Assembly: GCF_023094165.1 (NCBI RefSeq)
Contig: NZ_JALMDK010000021.1
Coordinates: 61,967 to 125,966, forward strand
DNA: 64,000 bases
From: Crossiella sp. S99.2
GTDB taxonomy: Bacteria > Actinomycetota > Actinomycetes > Mycobacteriales > Pseudonocardiaceae
Direction: 5' to 3'
Shown: positions 53,586-61,901 of the stretch, in pieces
How positions within the stretch are numbered: the first letter of the stretch is position 1
Layout of the letters: each line of letters starts with the position of its first letter
Position numbers and translations under genes: made by a program
Notes under the pieces: model-generated
What the model saw: the letters and a program-made list of their open reading frames with translations, nothing else
Databases searched by the model: none
What the model was told of the DNA's origin: nothing

Positions 53586-54149
53586 TCAGCTGCCCTCGGG
53601 CAGCGTTGCGAGAACCCGCTCGGCCACCTGCTGGGCGAACGCGCAGGCGTCGGGCACGGCCTCCGGCCTGGTACTGGGTGAGCTGAAGGTCGCGGCCAGG
53701 GCCTCGGTGGCGGACACGCCGATCCGCAGCGTGCAGCCACGCTGGTCAGCGCCCTCTTTGGCGCGGACAGCGGGGTACCCGGCGACCTGCACCACGGTCA
53801 CTCCGGCCCCGGACGGCTCGTGGTCGAAGCGCTGGGCCAGGGAGAGCTGGTCCAGTTCCACCCGGACCGCGGCGCCGCTGGCCTGGTTGCGCCAGGTGCA
53901 GCCGGCCGGTTCCTCGGCGGCGGCCTGGACCGGGGCCGAGGGCAGGCCGACGGTGCGGCGTTCGGCCGTGGTCAGCGACTCGCAGGGTTTGGTCCGGAAG
54001 CCCTTGTCCACCGACTTGGGCTGGCCGACTTTGGTCCACTCCTTGACCACCGTGCTCGGCCCTGGCTGCGGCGCGGGCGCTTCGGCGGTGCAGGCGGCGC
54101 TCAGTGCCGCCAGCAGGACAGCGGCCAGTGCCCAGCAGCGTCGAGCCAT
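53586..54149 (-). CDS. DUF3558 lipoprotein (paralogue 1)
   Basis: A 187-residue lipoprotein with lipobox LSAAC. The DUF3558 domain is collinear with its neighbour: FRTKPCESLTTAERRTVGLP, GCTWRN, GYPAVRAKEGADQRGCTLRI and CAFAQQVAERVLATLP. ATG at 54149 preceded by AGGGGAG. DUF3558 proteins often sit next to PE/PPE/EspG genes in Pseudonocardiaceae. Role unknown. Confidence 0.85.
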   Translation of the reverse strand: MARRCWALAAVLLAALSAACTAEAPAPQPGPSTVVKEWTKVGQPKSVDKGFRTKPCESLTTAERRTVGLPSAPVQAAAEEPAGCTWRNQASGAAVRVELDQLSLAQRFDHEPSGAGVTVVQVAGYPAVRAKEGADQRGCTLRIGVSATEALAATFSSPSTRPEAVPDACAFAQQVAERVLATLPEGS

Positions 54150-54217
54150 CGCACGCACTCCCCTTGCCTCGGCTGATCCGGCTGCCACCCCAGTCTAGGC
54201 CGATCAGCGAGCCGGGG

Positions 54218-54493
54218 TCAGCGGCCGAAGGAGGCCGGGTGGCCGCGGAAGAGGTAGATCATCCACAGGCCGGCCAGCAGCGCGAGCAAGGCGGGCAACG
54301 GAAACCACACCCAGCCGAACCAGCCGGTGCGCAGGCAGGCGCGGACCAGCAGCACCGCGAGCACCGCGGCGATCAGCGCGCCCAGTGCCCACAGGTAGGC
54401 AGGCGCCGGGGCCTGTGCGGCCGAGACCGCGAGCAGCCCCAGCGCGAGCGCGGTGAGGATCCAATAGCCGGACCGGAGCAGCCCGCGGCTCAC
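54218..54493 (-). CDS. Small three-helix membrane protein
   Basis: A 91-residue protein with three hydrophobic helices (YWILTALALGLLAVSAA, LWALGALIAAVLAVLLV and PLPALLALLAGLWMIYLF). GTG at 54493 overlaps the thrC stop in a GTGA, so it is coupled to thrC. Not recognised. Confidence 0.68.
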   Translation of the reverse strand: MSRGLLRSGYWILTALALGLLAVSAAQAPAPAYLWALGALIAAVLAVLLVRACLRTGWFGWVWFPLPALLALLAGLWMIYLFRGHPASFGR

Positions 54494-55575
54494 CCGAGTT
54501 CGAGCGCCGTGGCCACCGCGGCCGGGTCCACCGGGAGGGCTGCCACCTCGGTCATGCCCAGCAGCGCGGTGTCCGGGTCCTTGAGTCCGTGGCCGGTGAC
54601 CGTGCACACCACCACCGAACCCTTCGGCAGCCGTCCATCTGCCGCGGTGGTCAGCAGGCCGGCCACGCTGGCCGCCGAGGCTGGTTCCACGAACACGCCC
54701 TCGCGGGCGGCCAGCAGCCGGTAGGCGGCCAGGATCCGCTCGTCGGAGAGGGCGTGGAAGAGGCCGTCGGACTCATCCCGCGCGGTGACCGCGCCGGTCC
54801 AGGAGGCCGGGCTGCCGATCCGGATGGCGGTGGCGATGGTCTCCGGGTCCGGCACCGGGTGGCCCAGCACCAGCGGCGCCGCGCCCTCGGCCTGGAAACC
54901 GAACATGCGCGGGGTCGCGGGCACCACACCGTCGGCGGCGTACTCCCGGTAGCCCTTCCAGTACCCGGTGATGTTGCCCGCGTTGCCCACCGGCAGGCAG
55001 TGCACGTCAGGGGCCCGGCCGAGCACGTCGCACACCTCGAAGGCGGCCGACTTCTGGCCCTCGATGCGCACCTGGTTGACCGAGTTCACCAGGTAGACCG
55101 GGTGCGTGGCGGCGGTCTTGCGGGCCAGCTCCAGGCAGTCGTCGAAGTTGCCGTCGACCTGCAGGATGCGCGCGCCGTAGGCCACCGCCTGGGCCAGTTT
55201 GCCCAGCGCGATCTTGCCCTTGGGCACCAGCACCGCGCTGGTCAGCCCGGCCCTGGCGGCATAGGCCGCGGCCGAGGCCGAGGTGTTGCCGGTGGAGGCG
55301 CAGATGACCGCCTTGCTGCCCTCGGCCTTGGCGTAGGTCATGGCCACGGTCATGCCGCGGTCCTTGAACGAGCCGGTCGGGTTGACGCCCTCGATCTTGA
55401 GGTAGACCTGGCAGCCGGTCAGCTCGGACAGGTGCCCGGCCGACAGCAGCGGAGTGCCGCCCTCGTGCAGGGTGATGATCTCCGCGCCCTCGGGCACGGC
55501 GATCCGGTCCCGGTAGGCGTTGATGATCCCGGGCCAGCCGGGACGCACCGAGGCGTCGGTGACGAGCGCGGTCAC
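54490..55575 (-). CDS. thrC: Threonine synthase
   Basis: A 361-residue PLP enzyme converting phosphohomoserine to threonine. The PLP lysine is in GSFKDRGM and the phosphate loop in LPVGNAGNITGYW; CASTGNTSASAAAYAA is the substrate loop. Starts within the end of hom (4-nt overlap), so translationally coupled. thrB lies 4.6 kb downstream instead of adjacent. Confidence 0.95.
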   Translation of the reverse strand: MTALVTDASVRPGWPGIINAYRDRIAVPEGAEIITLHEGGTPLLSAGHLSELTGCQVYLKIEGVNPTGSFKDRGMTVAMTYAKAEGSKAVICASTGNTSASAAAYAARAGLTSAVLVPKGKIALGKLAQAVAYGARILQVDGNFDDCLELARKTAATHPVYLVNSVNQVRIEGQKSAAFEVCDVLGRAPDVHCLPVGNAGNITGYWKGYREYAADGVVPATPRMFGFQAEGAAPLVLGHPVPDPETIATAIRIGSPASWTGAVTARDESDGLFHALSDERILAAYRLLAAREGVFVEPASAASVAGLLTTAADGRLPKGSVVVCTVTGHGLKDPDTALLGMTEVAALPVDPAAVATALELG

Positions 55576-56885
55576 AGTTGCTCACCTTCCACCCGCATGA
55601 CGGCCGCCACCTCGCGCACGATCGGCAGCCCGGCGATCTTGTCCACAGTGGAGCGCAGCGCCTCGTCCGGCGCCATGTGCGTGACCACGACCAGGCTGGC
55701 GGCCTTGCTCTCGCCCTCGCGCCCCTCCTGGCGGACCGCGGCGATGCTGACGCCGTGCTCGGCGAACATCGCGGCCACCTGGGTGAGCACACCCGGCTGG
55801 TCGTCCACTTCCAGGCTGATGTGGTACGCCGTGAGCGTCTCGCCCATCGGTCGCACCGGCAGGTCGGCGTAGGCGGACTCGCGCGGTCCGCGTCCGCCCA
55901 GGACCTTGTTGCGGGCCACCGCGACCAGGTCGCCGAGCACCGCGCTGGCGGTGGGCGCGCCACCGGCGCCGGGACCGTAGAACATCAGCTGACCGGCCGC
56001 CTCGGCCTCCACGAACACCGCGTTGAACGCGCCGTTGACGCTGGCCAGCTGGTGCGTGCGCGGGATCATCGCCGGGTGCACCCTGACCGAGACCGACTCG
56101 GCGCCGTCCTCGCCGAGCACCCGCTCGCAGATGGCCAGCAGCTTGACCGTGCGGCCGAGCAGGCTGGCCGCGGCGATGTCGGAGGCGGTGACCGAGGCGA
56201 TGCCCTCGCGATAGACGTCGGAGGCGGTGACCCTGGTGTGGAAGGACAACGAGGCCAGGATCGCGGCCTTGGCGGCGGCGTCGAAGCCGTCCACGTCCGC
56301 GGTCGGATCGGCCTCGGCGTAGCCCAGCCGGGAGGCCTCCTCCAGCGTTTCGCCGTAGCCGGAGCCGGTGGCGTCCATCGCGGAGAGGATGTAGTTGGTG
56401 GTGCCGTTGACGATGCCCATCACCCTGGTGATCCGGTCACCGGCCAGGGATTCGCGCAGCGGGCGCAGCAGCGGGATGGCCCCGGCCACCGCGGCCTCGA
56501 AGTAGAGGTCCGCGCCGGAGGCGTCCGCGGCGGCGAACAGCTCGCCGCCGTGCTCGGCCAGCAGCGCCTTGTTCGCGGTGACCACCGCCTTGCCGTTGCT
56601 CAGCGCGCTGGTGAGCAGGCCGCGGGCCGGGTCGATGCCGCCGATGACCTCGACGATGACATCGGCCTCGCCCGCCACCAGGGCGGCGGCGTCGGTGGTC
56701 AGCAGCTCGGCAGGCACATCGGTGTGCTTGTGCGGGCGGCGGACCGCGATGCCCACCAGCTCCACCGGGGCGCCGATGCGCGCGGTGAGGTCGTCGGCCT
56801 GCTCGTGCAGCAGCCGCACGACCTCCGTGCCGACGGTCCCGCAGCCCAGCAGCGCGACTTTGATCGGCTCTCCGCTGTTGGTCAC
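55572..56885 (-). CDS. hom: Homoserine dehydrogenase with ACT domain
   Basis: A 437-residue enzyme reducing aspartate semialdehyde to homoserine. N-terminal Rossmann GCGTVGTEV, catalytic-domain GIVNGTTNYILSAM and GYAEADPTADVDG are present, with a C-terminal ACT domain (SLEVDDQPGVLTQVAAMFAE) for threonine feedback. ATG at 56885 overlaps lysA by 4 nt. Confidence 0.96.
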   Translation of the reverse strand: MTNSGEPIKVALLGCGTVGTEVVRLLHEQADDLTARIGAPVELVGIAVRRPHKHTDVPAELLTTDAAALVAGEADVIVEVIGGIDPARGLLTSALSNGKAVVTANKALLAEHGGELFAAADASGADLYFEAAVAGAIPLLRPLRESLAGDRITRVMGIVNGTTNYILSAMDATGSGYGETLEEASRLGYAEADPTADVDGFDAAAKAAILASLSFHTRVTASDVYREGIASVTASDIAAASLLGRTVKLLAICERVLGEDGAESVSVRVHPAMIPRTHQLASVNGAFNAVFVEAEAAGQLMFYGPGAGGAPTASAVLGDLVAVARNKVLGGRGPRESAYADLPVRPMGETLTAYHISLEVDDQPGVLTQVAAMFAEHGVSIAAVRQEGREGESKAASLVVVTHMAPDEALRSTVDKIAGLPIVREVAAVMRVEGEQL

Positions 56886-58300
56886 AGCACCTCCAGGCGC
56901 AGCAGGTCGTCCTCGGTCTCCCGGCGCAGCACCAGCCGGTGCTCGCCGTCGCGCACGGCGACCACCGCGGGCCGGGGCAGCCGGTTGTAGCTGCTGGCCA
57001 TCACGTAGCAGTAGGCCCCGGTCGCGGCCACCGCGACCAGGTCACCCGGGGCGATGTCCTCGGGCAGCCAGCAGTCTCGCACCACCACGTCGCCGGACTC
57101 GCAGTGCTTTCCCACCAACCGGGACAGCAGCGCGGCGGACTCGGTCTCCCTGGAGACCAGGCGGCAGTCGTAGACCGCGTCGTAGAGCGCGGTGCGGATG
57201 TTGTCGCTCATCCCGCCGTCCACGCTGACGTAGCGGCGGCGGGAGCCCCCGGTGACCGCGACGTCCTTGATGGTGCCCACCTCGTAGAGGGTCACCGTGC
57301 CCGGTCCGACGATGGCCCGGCCGGGCTCCACCGCGACCTTGGGCGTGGGCAGCCCGGCCAGTTCGCACTCCCTGGCCACGATCGCGCGCAGCTGGTCGGC
57401 CAGCTTCGACGGCGGCGGCGGGTTGTCCTCCGGCGTGTAGGCGATGCCCAGGCCGCCACCGAGGTCCACAGTGGACAGTGCGGCCAGCGCGTCCGCGCCG
57501 TGCTCCTTGTGCAGTTCGGCGAGCAGCCCGATCACCCGGTGCGCGGCGATCTCGAAGCCGTCCGCCTCGAAGATCTGCGAGCCGATGTGGCTGTGCAGGC
57601 CGACCAGGCGCAGGCCCTCGGCGGCCAGCACCCGGCGGGCCGCCTCGGCGGCATCGCCCGCGGCCAGCGAGAAGCCGAACTTCTGGTCCTCGTGCGCGGT
57701 GGCGATGAACTCGTGCGTGTGCGCTTCAACACCCACGGTGACCCGGACCAGCACCGACTGGACGATCCCGGCCTCGCGGGCGATCTGGTCCAGCCGGGCG
57801 ATCTCGTGGAAGGAGTCGACCACCACGGTGCCGACCCGGCCGTCCACCGCGGCCTGCAGTTCGGCAACGGACTTGTTGTTGCCGTGGAAGGTGATCCGCT
57901 CGCCGGGGAAGTCCGCGCGCTGGGCCACGGCCAGTTCGCCGCCGCTGCAGATGTCCAGGCTCAGCCCCTCCTGGGCCACCCAGCGGGCGATCTCCACGGA
58001 CAGGAACGCCTTGGACGCGTAGTGCACCAGGGTCGGGTCGCCGAATGCCTCGGCGTGCTCGGCGCAGCGCGCGCGGAAGTCCGCCTCGTCCATCACGAAC
58101 AGCGGCGTGCCGTAAGTCTCGGCCAGCTCGCGCACGTCGACCCCGGCCAGCCGCACGACCCCGTCGGGGCCGCGTTTCGCGCCCCGCGGCCACACGGTTT
58201 CGTGCAGCTCACCGAGTTCAGCCGTGCTGGACGGCCGGGGACCGGCCGTCGCGGGAACAATGACGTCAGCGTGCCGAGGACCGGCGGGGTGTGCCCTCAC
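56882..58300 (-). CDS. lysA: Diaminopimelate decarboxylase
   Basis: A 472-residue PLP enzyme of the last lysine step. PLP lysine in HYASKAFLS, HSHIGSQIF, EPGRAIVGPG and catalytic CESGDVV are all visible. GTG at 58300 gives a ~25-residue N-terminal extension before the family core, as in mycobacterial LysA. 54 nt after argS, with hom overlapping its end. Confidence 0.95.
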   Translation of the reverse strand: MRAHPAGPRHADVIVPATAGPRPSSTAELGELHETVWPRGAKRGPDGVVRLAGVDVRELAETYGTPLFVMDEADFRARCAEHAEAFGDPTLVHYASKAFLSVEIARWVAQEGLSLDICSGGELAVAQRADFPGERITFHGNNKSVAELQAAVDGRVGTVVVDSFHEIARLDQIAREAGIVQSVLVRVTVGVEAHTHEFIATAHEDQKFGFSLAAGDAAEAARRVLAAEGLRLVGLHSHIGSQIFEADGFEIAAHRVIGLLAELHKEHGADALAALSTVDLGGGLGIAYTPEDNPPPPSKLADQLRAIVARECELAGLPTPKVAVEPGRAIVGPGTVTLYEVGTIKDVAVTGGSRRRYVSVDGGMSDNIRTALYDAVYDCRLVSRETESAALLSRLVGKHCESGDVVVRDCWLPEDIAPGDLVAVAATGAYCYVMASSYNRLPRPAVVAVRDGEHRLVLRRETEDDLLRLEVL

Positions 58301-58354
58301 GGTCGCTAATCCTCACACACTGCCCGCGCGGCCGTCCGTCGGCATAGACGCTGG

Positions 58355-60025
58355 TCACATCCGCTCGGGTGCGCTCACCCCGAGCAGGCCGAGTCCGTTG
58401 GCCAGCACCTGGCGGGTGGCCGCGCACAGCAGCAGCCGGGCGCTGTTGAGCGGACCGGCCTCCTCATCGCCCTGCGGCAGCACCCGGCAGTTGTCGTAGA
58501 ACTTGTGGTAGGCGCCGGCCAGCTCCTCAAGGTAGCGCGCCACCCGGTGCGGTTCGCGCAGCTCAGCGGCGGACGCGAGCACCTTGGGGAAGTCGCCGAG
58601 GGTACGGATCAGCTTGCCTTCCTTCTCGTGCTCCAGCAGCCCGAGCAGCTCGGAGCTGATCTCGGCCGCGGTGGGCGCCGTGATGCCCAGTTCGGCGGCG
58701 TTGCGCAGCAGCGAGGACAGCCGAGCGTGCGCGTACTGGACGTAGAACACCGGGTTCTCGCTGGTGCTCTTGGTCCACAGGTCCAGGTCGATGTCCAGGG
58801 TGGAGTCCACCGAGGAGCGGATCAGCGCGTACCGGGCCGAGTCCACCCCGATGGCCTCGACCAGGTCGTCCAGGGTGATCACGTTGCCCGCGCGCTTGGC
58901 CATCCGGACCGGCACGCCGTCCTTGAGCAGGTTGACGATCTGGCCGATGAGCACCTCGACGCAGTTCGGGTCGTCACCGAAGGCGGCCGCGGCCGCGCGC
59001 AACCGGCCGATGTAGCCGTGGTGGTCCGCGCCGAGCAGGTAGATGCACAGGTCGAAGCCGCGGGAGCGCTTGTTCCGCAGGTAGGCGATGTCCGCGGCGA
59101 TGTAGGCGGCCTCGCCGTTGCCCTTCATGACGACGCGGTCCTTGTCGTCGCCGTAGTCGGTGGAGCGCAGCCACCAGGCCCCGGCCTCCTTGTACAGGTG
59201 GCCGGACTCCTTGAGCGCGTCCAGCGTGGTCTGCACCTCGCCGGAGGCGTGCAGCGACTTCTCGCTGAAGTAGACGTCGAACTCGGTGTGGAACTCCCGC
59301 AGGGTCTGCTGGATCGAGGCCAGCATCAGCTGCACGCCGAGGTCGCGGAAGCGGGTGTCCCGCTCCGCCTCGGGCAGCGCGAGCACCTCGGGCTCCCGCT
59401 TGAGGATCTCCGCGGCGACGTCGGTGATGTACTCCCCCGCGTAGCCGTTCTCCGGGGTCGGCTCACCCTTGGCCGCGGCCACCAGCGAGGCGGTCAGCCT
59501 GCCAATCTGGGCGCCGGCGTCGTTGATGTAGAACTCGCGGGTGACCTCGCCGCCCGCGGCCAGCAGCACCCTGGCGAGCGCGTCGCCGACCGCGGCCCAG
59601 CGCGCGTGGCCCAGGTGCATCGGCCCGGTCGGGTTGGCCGAGACGAACTCCAGGTTGATCTTCTTGCCGGTCAGCGACTGGCCGTGGCCGTAGGCCTCGC
59701 CCGCGACCAGGACCTCCTTGACCAGCTGCCCCTGCGCGTCGGCGGCCAGCCGCAGGTTCACGAAACCGGGTCCGGCGATCTCCGCCGCGGTGATGCCGTC
59801 CCGCGCGGCCAGTGCCTTGGCCAGGTCCTCGGCCAGCTCGCGCGGGGCCAGGCCCAGCTTCTTGCCGATCTGCAGGGCCAGGTTGGTGGCGTAGTCGCCG
59901 TGCTCGGGGTTTCGGGGTCGCTCGACCGTGACCGCCGCGGGCAGCACCGCGATGTCCAGCCCGCGCGTGGTGAGCACGTCGAGGGCGACGGAACGAACCA
60001 GATCAGCCAAGGCAGCAGGAGTCAC
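58355..60025 (-). CDS. argS: Arginyl-tRNA synthetase
   Basis: A 556-residue class I synthetase. HIGH motif as PTGPMHLGHAR. The KMSKS position reads RMAKRAGN, a relaxed form common in ArgRS. C-terminal anticodon-binding helices follow (YLEELAGAYHKFYDNCRVLP). GTG at 60025 (MTPAALADLV) chosen; the open frame upstream is not coding. First gene of the argS-lysA-hom-thrC run. Confidence 0.96.
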   Translation of the reverse strand: MTPAALADLVRSVALDVLTTRGLDIAVLPAAVTVERPRNPEHGDYATNLALQIGKKLGLAPRELAEDLAKALAARDGITAAEIAGPGFVNLRLAADAQGQLVKEVLVAGEAYGHGQSLTGKKINLEFVSANPTGPMHLGHARWAAVGDALARVLLAAGGEVTREFYINDAGAQIGRLTASLVAAAKGEPTPENGYAGEYITDVAAEILKREPEVLALPEAERDTRFRDLGVQLMLASIQQTLREFHTEFDVYFSEKSLHASGEVQTTLDALKESGHLYKEAGAWWLRSTDYGDDKDRVVMKGNGEAAYIAADIAYLRNKRSRGFDLCIYLLGADHHGYIGRLRAAAAAFGDDPNCVEVLIGQIVNLLKDGVPVRMAKRAGNVITLDDLVEAIGVDSARYALIRSSVDSTLDIDLDLWTKSTSENPVFYVQYAHARLSSLLRNAAELGITAPTAAEISSELLGLLEHEKEGKLIRTLGDFPKVLASAAELREPHRVARYLEELAGAYHKFYDNCRVLPQGDEEAGPLNSARLLLCAATRQVLANGLGLLGVSAPERM

Positions 60026-60214
60026 GCGACGTAGTCTATTCGCGCCCGCATACCCGTTCGACCTCGTATCGAAGCGGTTGAGGTTCCGGCAGTAATGCTC
60101 TGTGATCGAGCGAGCACCTGAAGCTTCCCCCAAAGAGCTGACTCGCACCTGACAGCCGATCCTTACACTGACGCGCGGTAACCCGTACGGCATGCAGACA
60201 GGGGCCGGGCAGAC

Positions 60215-61078
60215 ATGGTCAGCGGTAAGAGCAGCAAGAACGCGCGGGCGGGCAACCGGGTGCCGATCGCGATGAGCAAGCCCAAGCCTTGGGGCACGAT
60301 CGCGGCTGTGCTCGCGGTGCTGGTCTTCGCGGGCGGCGTCTTCGGCTACGCCTACGTGCAGAACTCCGAGCAGGCGGACAAGCGGGCGGCGCTGGCGGAG
60401 TACACGCCGTCGGAGACGAACAAGGACCCCTCGGAGAAGATCCAGGGCGTCGTCAAGCAGAACTACGAGGCGGGCAAGCACGTCTCGGGCGCGCAGCGGG
60501 TGGCCTACGACCACTTCCCGCCCATCGGCGGACCGCACGACGAGGTGTGGGCGACCTGCACCGGCGTGGTGTACCCGAACCCGGTGCGCAACGAGAACAT
60601 GGTCCACTCGATGGAGCACGGCGCGGTCTGGATCGCCTACCACCCGGACCAGATCAAGGGCGCCGACCTGGACAAGCTGAAGGTGCGCGCGCAGGGCCAG
60701 CAGTTCACCATGCTGTCCCCGTACCCGGGCCTGGACAAGCCGATCTCGCTGCAGGCCTGGGGCCGTCAGCTCAAGCTGGACAGCGTGGACGACCCGAGGG
60801 TGGACCAGTTCATCTCGGCGTTGCGGCGCAACCAGTTCACCTACCCGGAGGTCGGCGCGACCTGCGCGACCAACGCCTTCGACCCGGACAACGCGCCGCC
60901 GTTCGTGGCGGAGAAGCCGGGCCCGGACGCGGTGCCGATGGACGGTGGCACCAAGGCGCCGGATGAGAAGACCGGCGGCCAGCAGGGCCAGCCTGGTGGA
61001 CAGCCGGGTGGGCAGCCCGGTGGACAGCCGGGCGGGCAGGGCCAGCCCAGCGGGCAGAACCCGCCGCCCGGTGGCTGA
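60215..61078 (+). CDS. DUF3105 membrane-anchored protein
   Basis: A 287-residue protein with an N-terminal transmembrane helix (GTIAAVLAVLVFAGGVFGYA) and an extracytoplasmic DUF3105 domain: PPIGGPHDEVWATCTGVVYP, HSMEHGAVWIAY and LSPYPGLDKPISLQAWGRQL. The tail has GQPGGQPGG-type repeats. ATG at 60215. It overlaps the DUF305 gene by 8 nt, and DUF3105-DUF305 pairs are common, suggesting a joint periplasmic function. Confidence 0.88.
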   Translation: MVSGKSSKNARAGNRVPIAMSKPKPWGTIAAVLAVLVFAGGVFGYAYVQNSEQADKRAALAEYTPSETNKDPSEKIQGVVKQNYEAGKHVSGAQRVAYDHFPPIGGPHDEVWATCTGVVYPNPVRNENMVHSMEHGAVWIAYHPDQIKGADLDKLKVRAQGQQFTMLSPYPGLDKPISLQAWGRQLKLDSVDDPRVDQFISALRRNQFTYPEVGATCATNAFDPDNAPPFVAEKPGPDAVPMDGGTKAPDEKTGGQQGQPGGQPGGQPGGQPGGQGQPSGQNPPPGG

Positions 61079-61814
61079 GTCCGAGCCCCGGATCGTGGAC
61101 GAGACGGACCCGGGGGAGACCGAGGAACTCGCCCCCCGGGCTCCGTCCCCCGCGATGCGGATCCTGGTGGCCACCGCGGCCGTGCTGGCGATCCTGATGC
61201 TCGGCGCGGCCGGTGGCCTGTTGATCAACCTGCCCAGCCAGACCACGGACAGCTCGGTGCCCGCGCTGGACTCGCCGGACACCGGCTTCGCCCAGGACAT
61301 GGCCGTGCACCACCTGCAGGCCGTGGAGATGGCCGCGATGGTGCGCGATCGCAGCTCGGACAAGCTGATCCGGGAACTGGCCTTCGACATCGAGAGCACC
61401 CAGCTCGAACAGGTCGGCCGGATGAAGGGCTGGCTGGCGTTGTGGGGGCACCCGGAGCAGTCGCCCAGCGGCAAGTACATGGAGTGGATGAAGGACGCGC
61501 CGGCCGGGCACGGGCACAAGCCGGTGCAGCCGGGGCAGTCGCCCGGGATCTACACCATGCCGGGCATGGCCACCCAGGACGAGCTGTCCAAGCTGCGCAA
61601 GATGAATGGCGTGGAGTTCGAGGTGTACTTCCTCCAGCTCATGCGGCGGCACCACATCGGCGGCGCGGAGATGGCCAACTACGGCCGCAAGAACGCCAAG
61701 CTCGCGGTGGTGCGCAACCTGGCGGAGAACATCCTCAAGGCCCAGCACTCCGAGCTGGACGTGCTGGACCTGCGCCTGGTCGAACGCAACGCGGAGCCAC
61801 TGCCGCAGAACTGA
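61071..61814 (+). CDS. DUF305 membrane-anchored four-helix protein
   Basis: A 247-residue protein with one transmembrane helix (ILVATAAVLAILMLGAAGGL) and a ferritin-like DUF305 domain with two HHxxAxxMA signatures (MAVHHLQAVEMA and MRRHHIGGAEMA). It is often linked to metal or copper handling, unproven here. GTG at 61071 chosen because it lies within the end of the DUF3105 gene. Confidence 0.88.
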   Translation: MAESEPRIVDETDPGETEELAPRAPSPAMRILVATAAVLAILMLGAAGGLLINLPSQTTDSSVPALDSPDTGFAQDMAVHHLQAVEMAAMVRDRSSDKLIRELAFDIESTQLEQVGRMKGWLALWGHPEQSPSGKYMEWMKDAPAGHGHKPVQPGQSPGIYTMPGMATQDELSKLRKMNGVEFEVYFLQLMRRHHIGGAEMANYGRKNAKLAVVRNLAENILKAQHSELDVLDLRLVERNAEPLPQN

Positions 61815-61840
61815 CCGCTCGGCAAGGACCACCCGAGCGG
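61815..61840 (+). terminator. Short hairpin after the DUF305 gene
   Basis: Perfect 8-bp inverted repeat (CCGCTCGG at 61815-61822, CCGAGCGG at 61833-61840), 10-nt loop, immediately after the stop codon. Probably a weak terminator before the acyl-CoA dehydrogenase promoter. Confidence 0.55.
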
Positions 61841-61852
61841 CGACCTGCGCGC

Positions 61853-61881
61853 ATTACCCGCCGGTAGTACCGTCGGGTAAT
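61853..61881. promoter_or_regulatory. Palindromic operator candidate upstream of acyl-CoA dehydrogenase
   Basis: A 29-bp near-perfect palindrome made of outer arms ATTACCCG and CGGGTAAT and inner arms CGGTA and TACCG, broken only at the centre and at one flanking pair. It ends 20 nt before the start codon, where a dimeric repressor would block transcription. The TetR/FadR-like dimension fits fatty-acid gene control; the regulator is not in the window. Confidence 0.65.
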
Positions 61882-61901
61882 CCGACGGCAGGGGGTCAGC
61901 G

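Noticed and set aside
60026..60214. Possible tRNA near argS
   Set aside because: Looked for cloverleaf and T-loop (GGTTCGA-type) sequence; only fragments were found, with no consistent acceptor stem.
58355..61519. N-terminal extension of argS to 61519
   Set aside because: The extension runs through the DUF3105/DUF305 genes on the other strand and is not protein-like; argS homologues start at about 60025.
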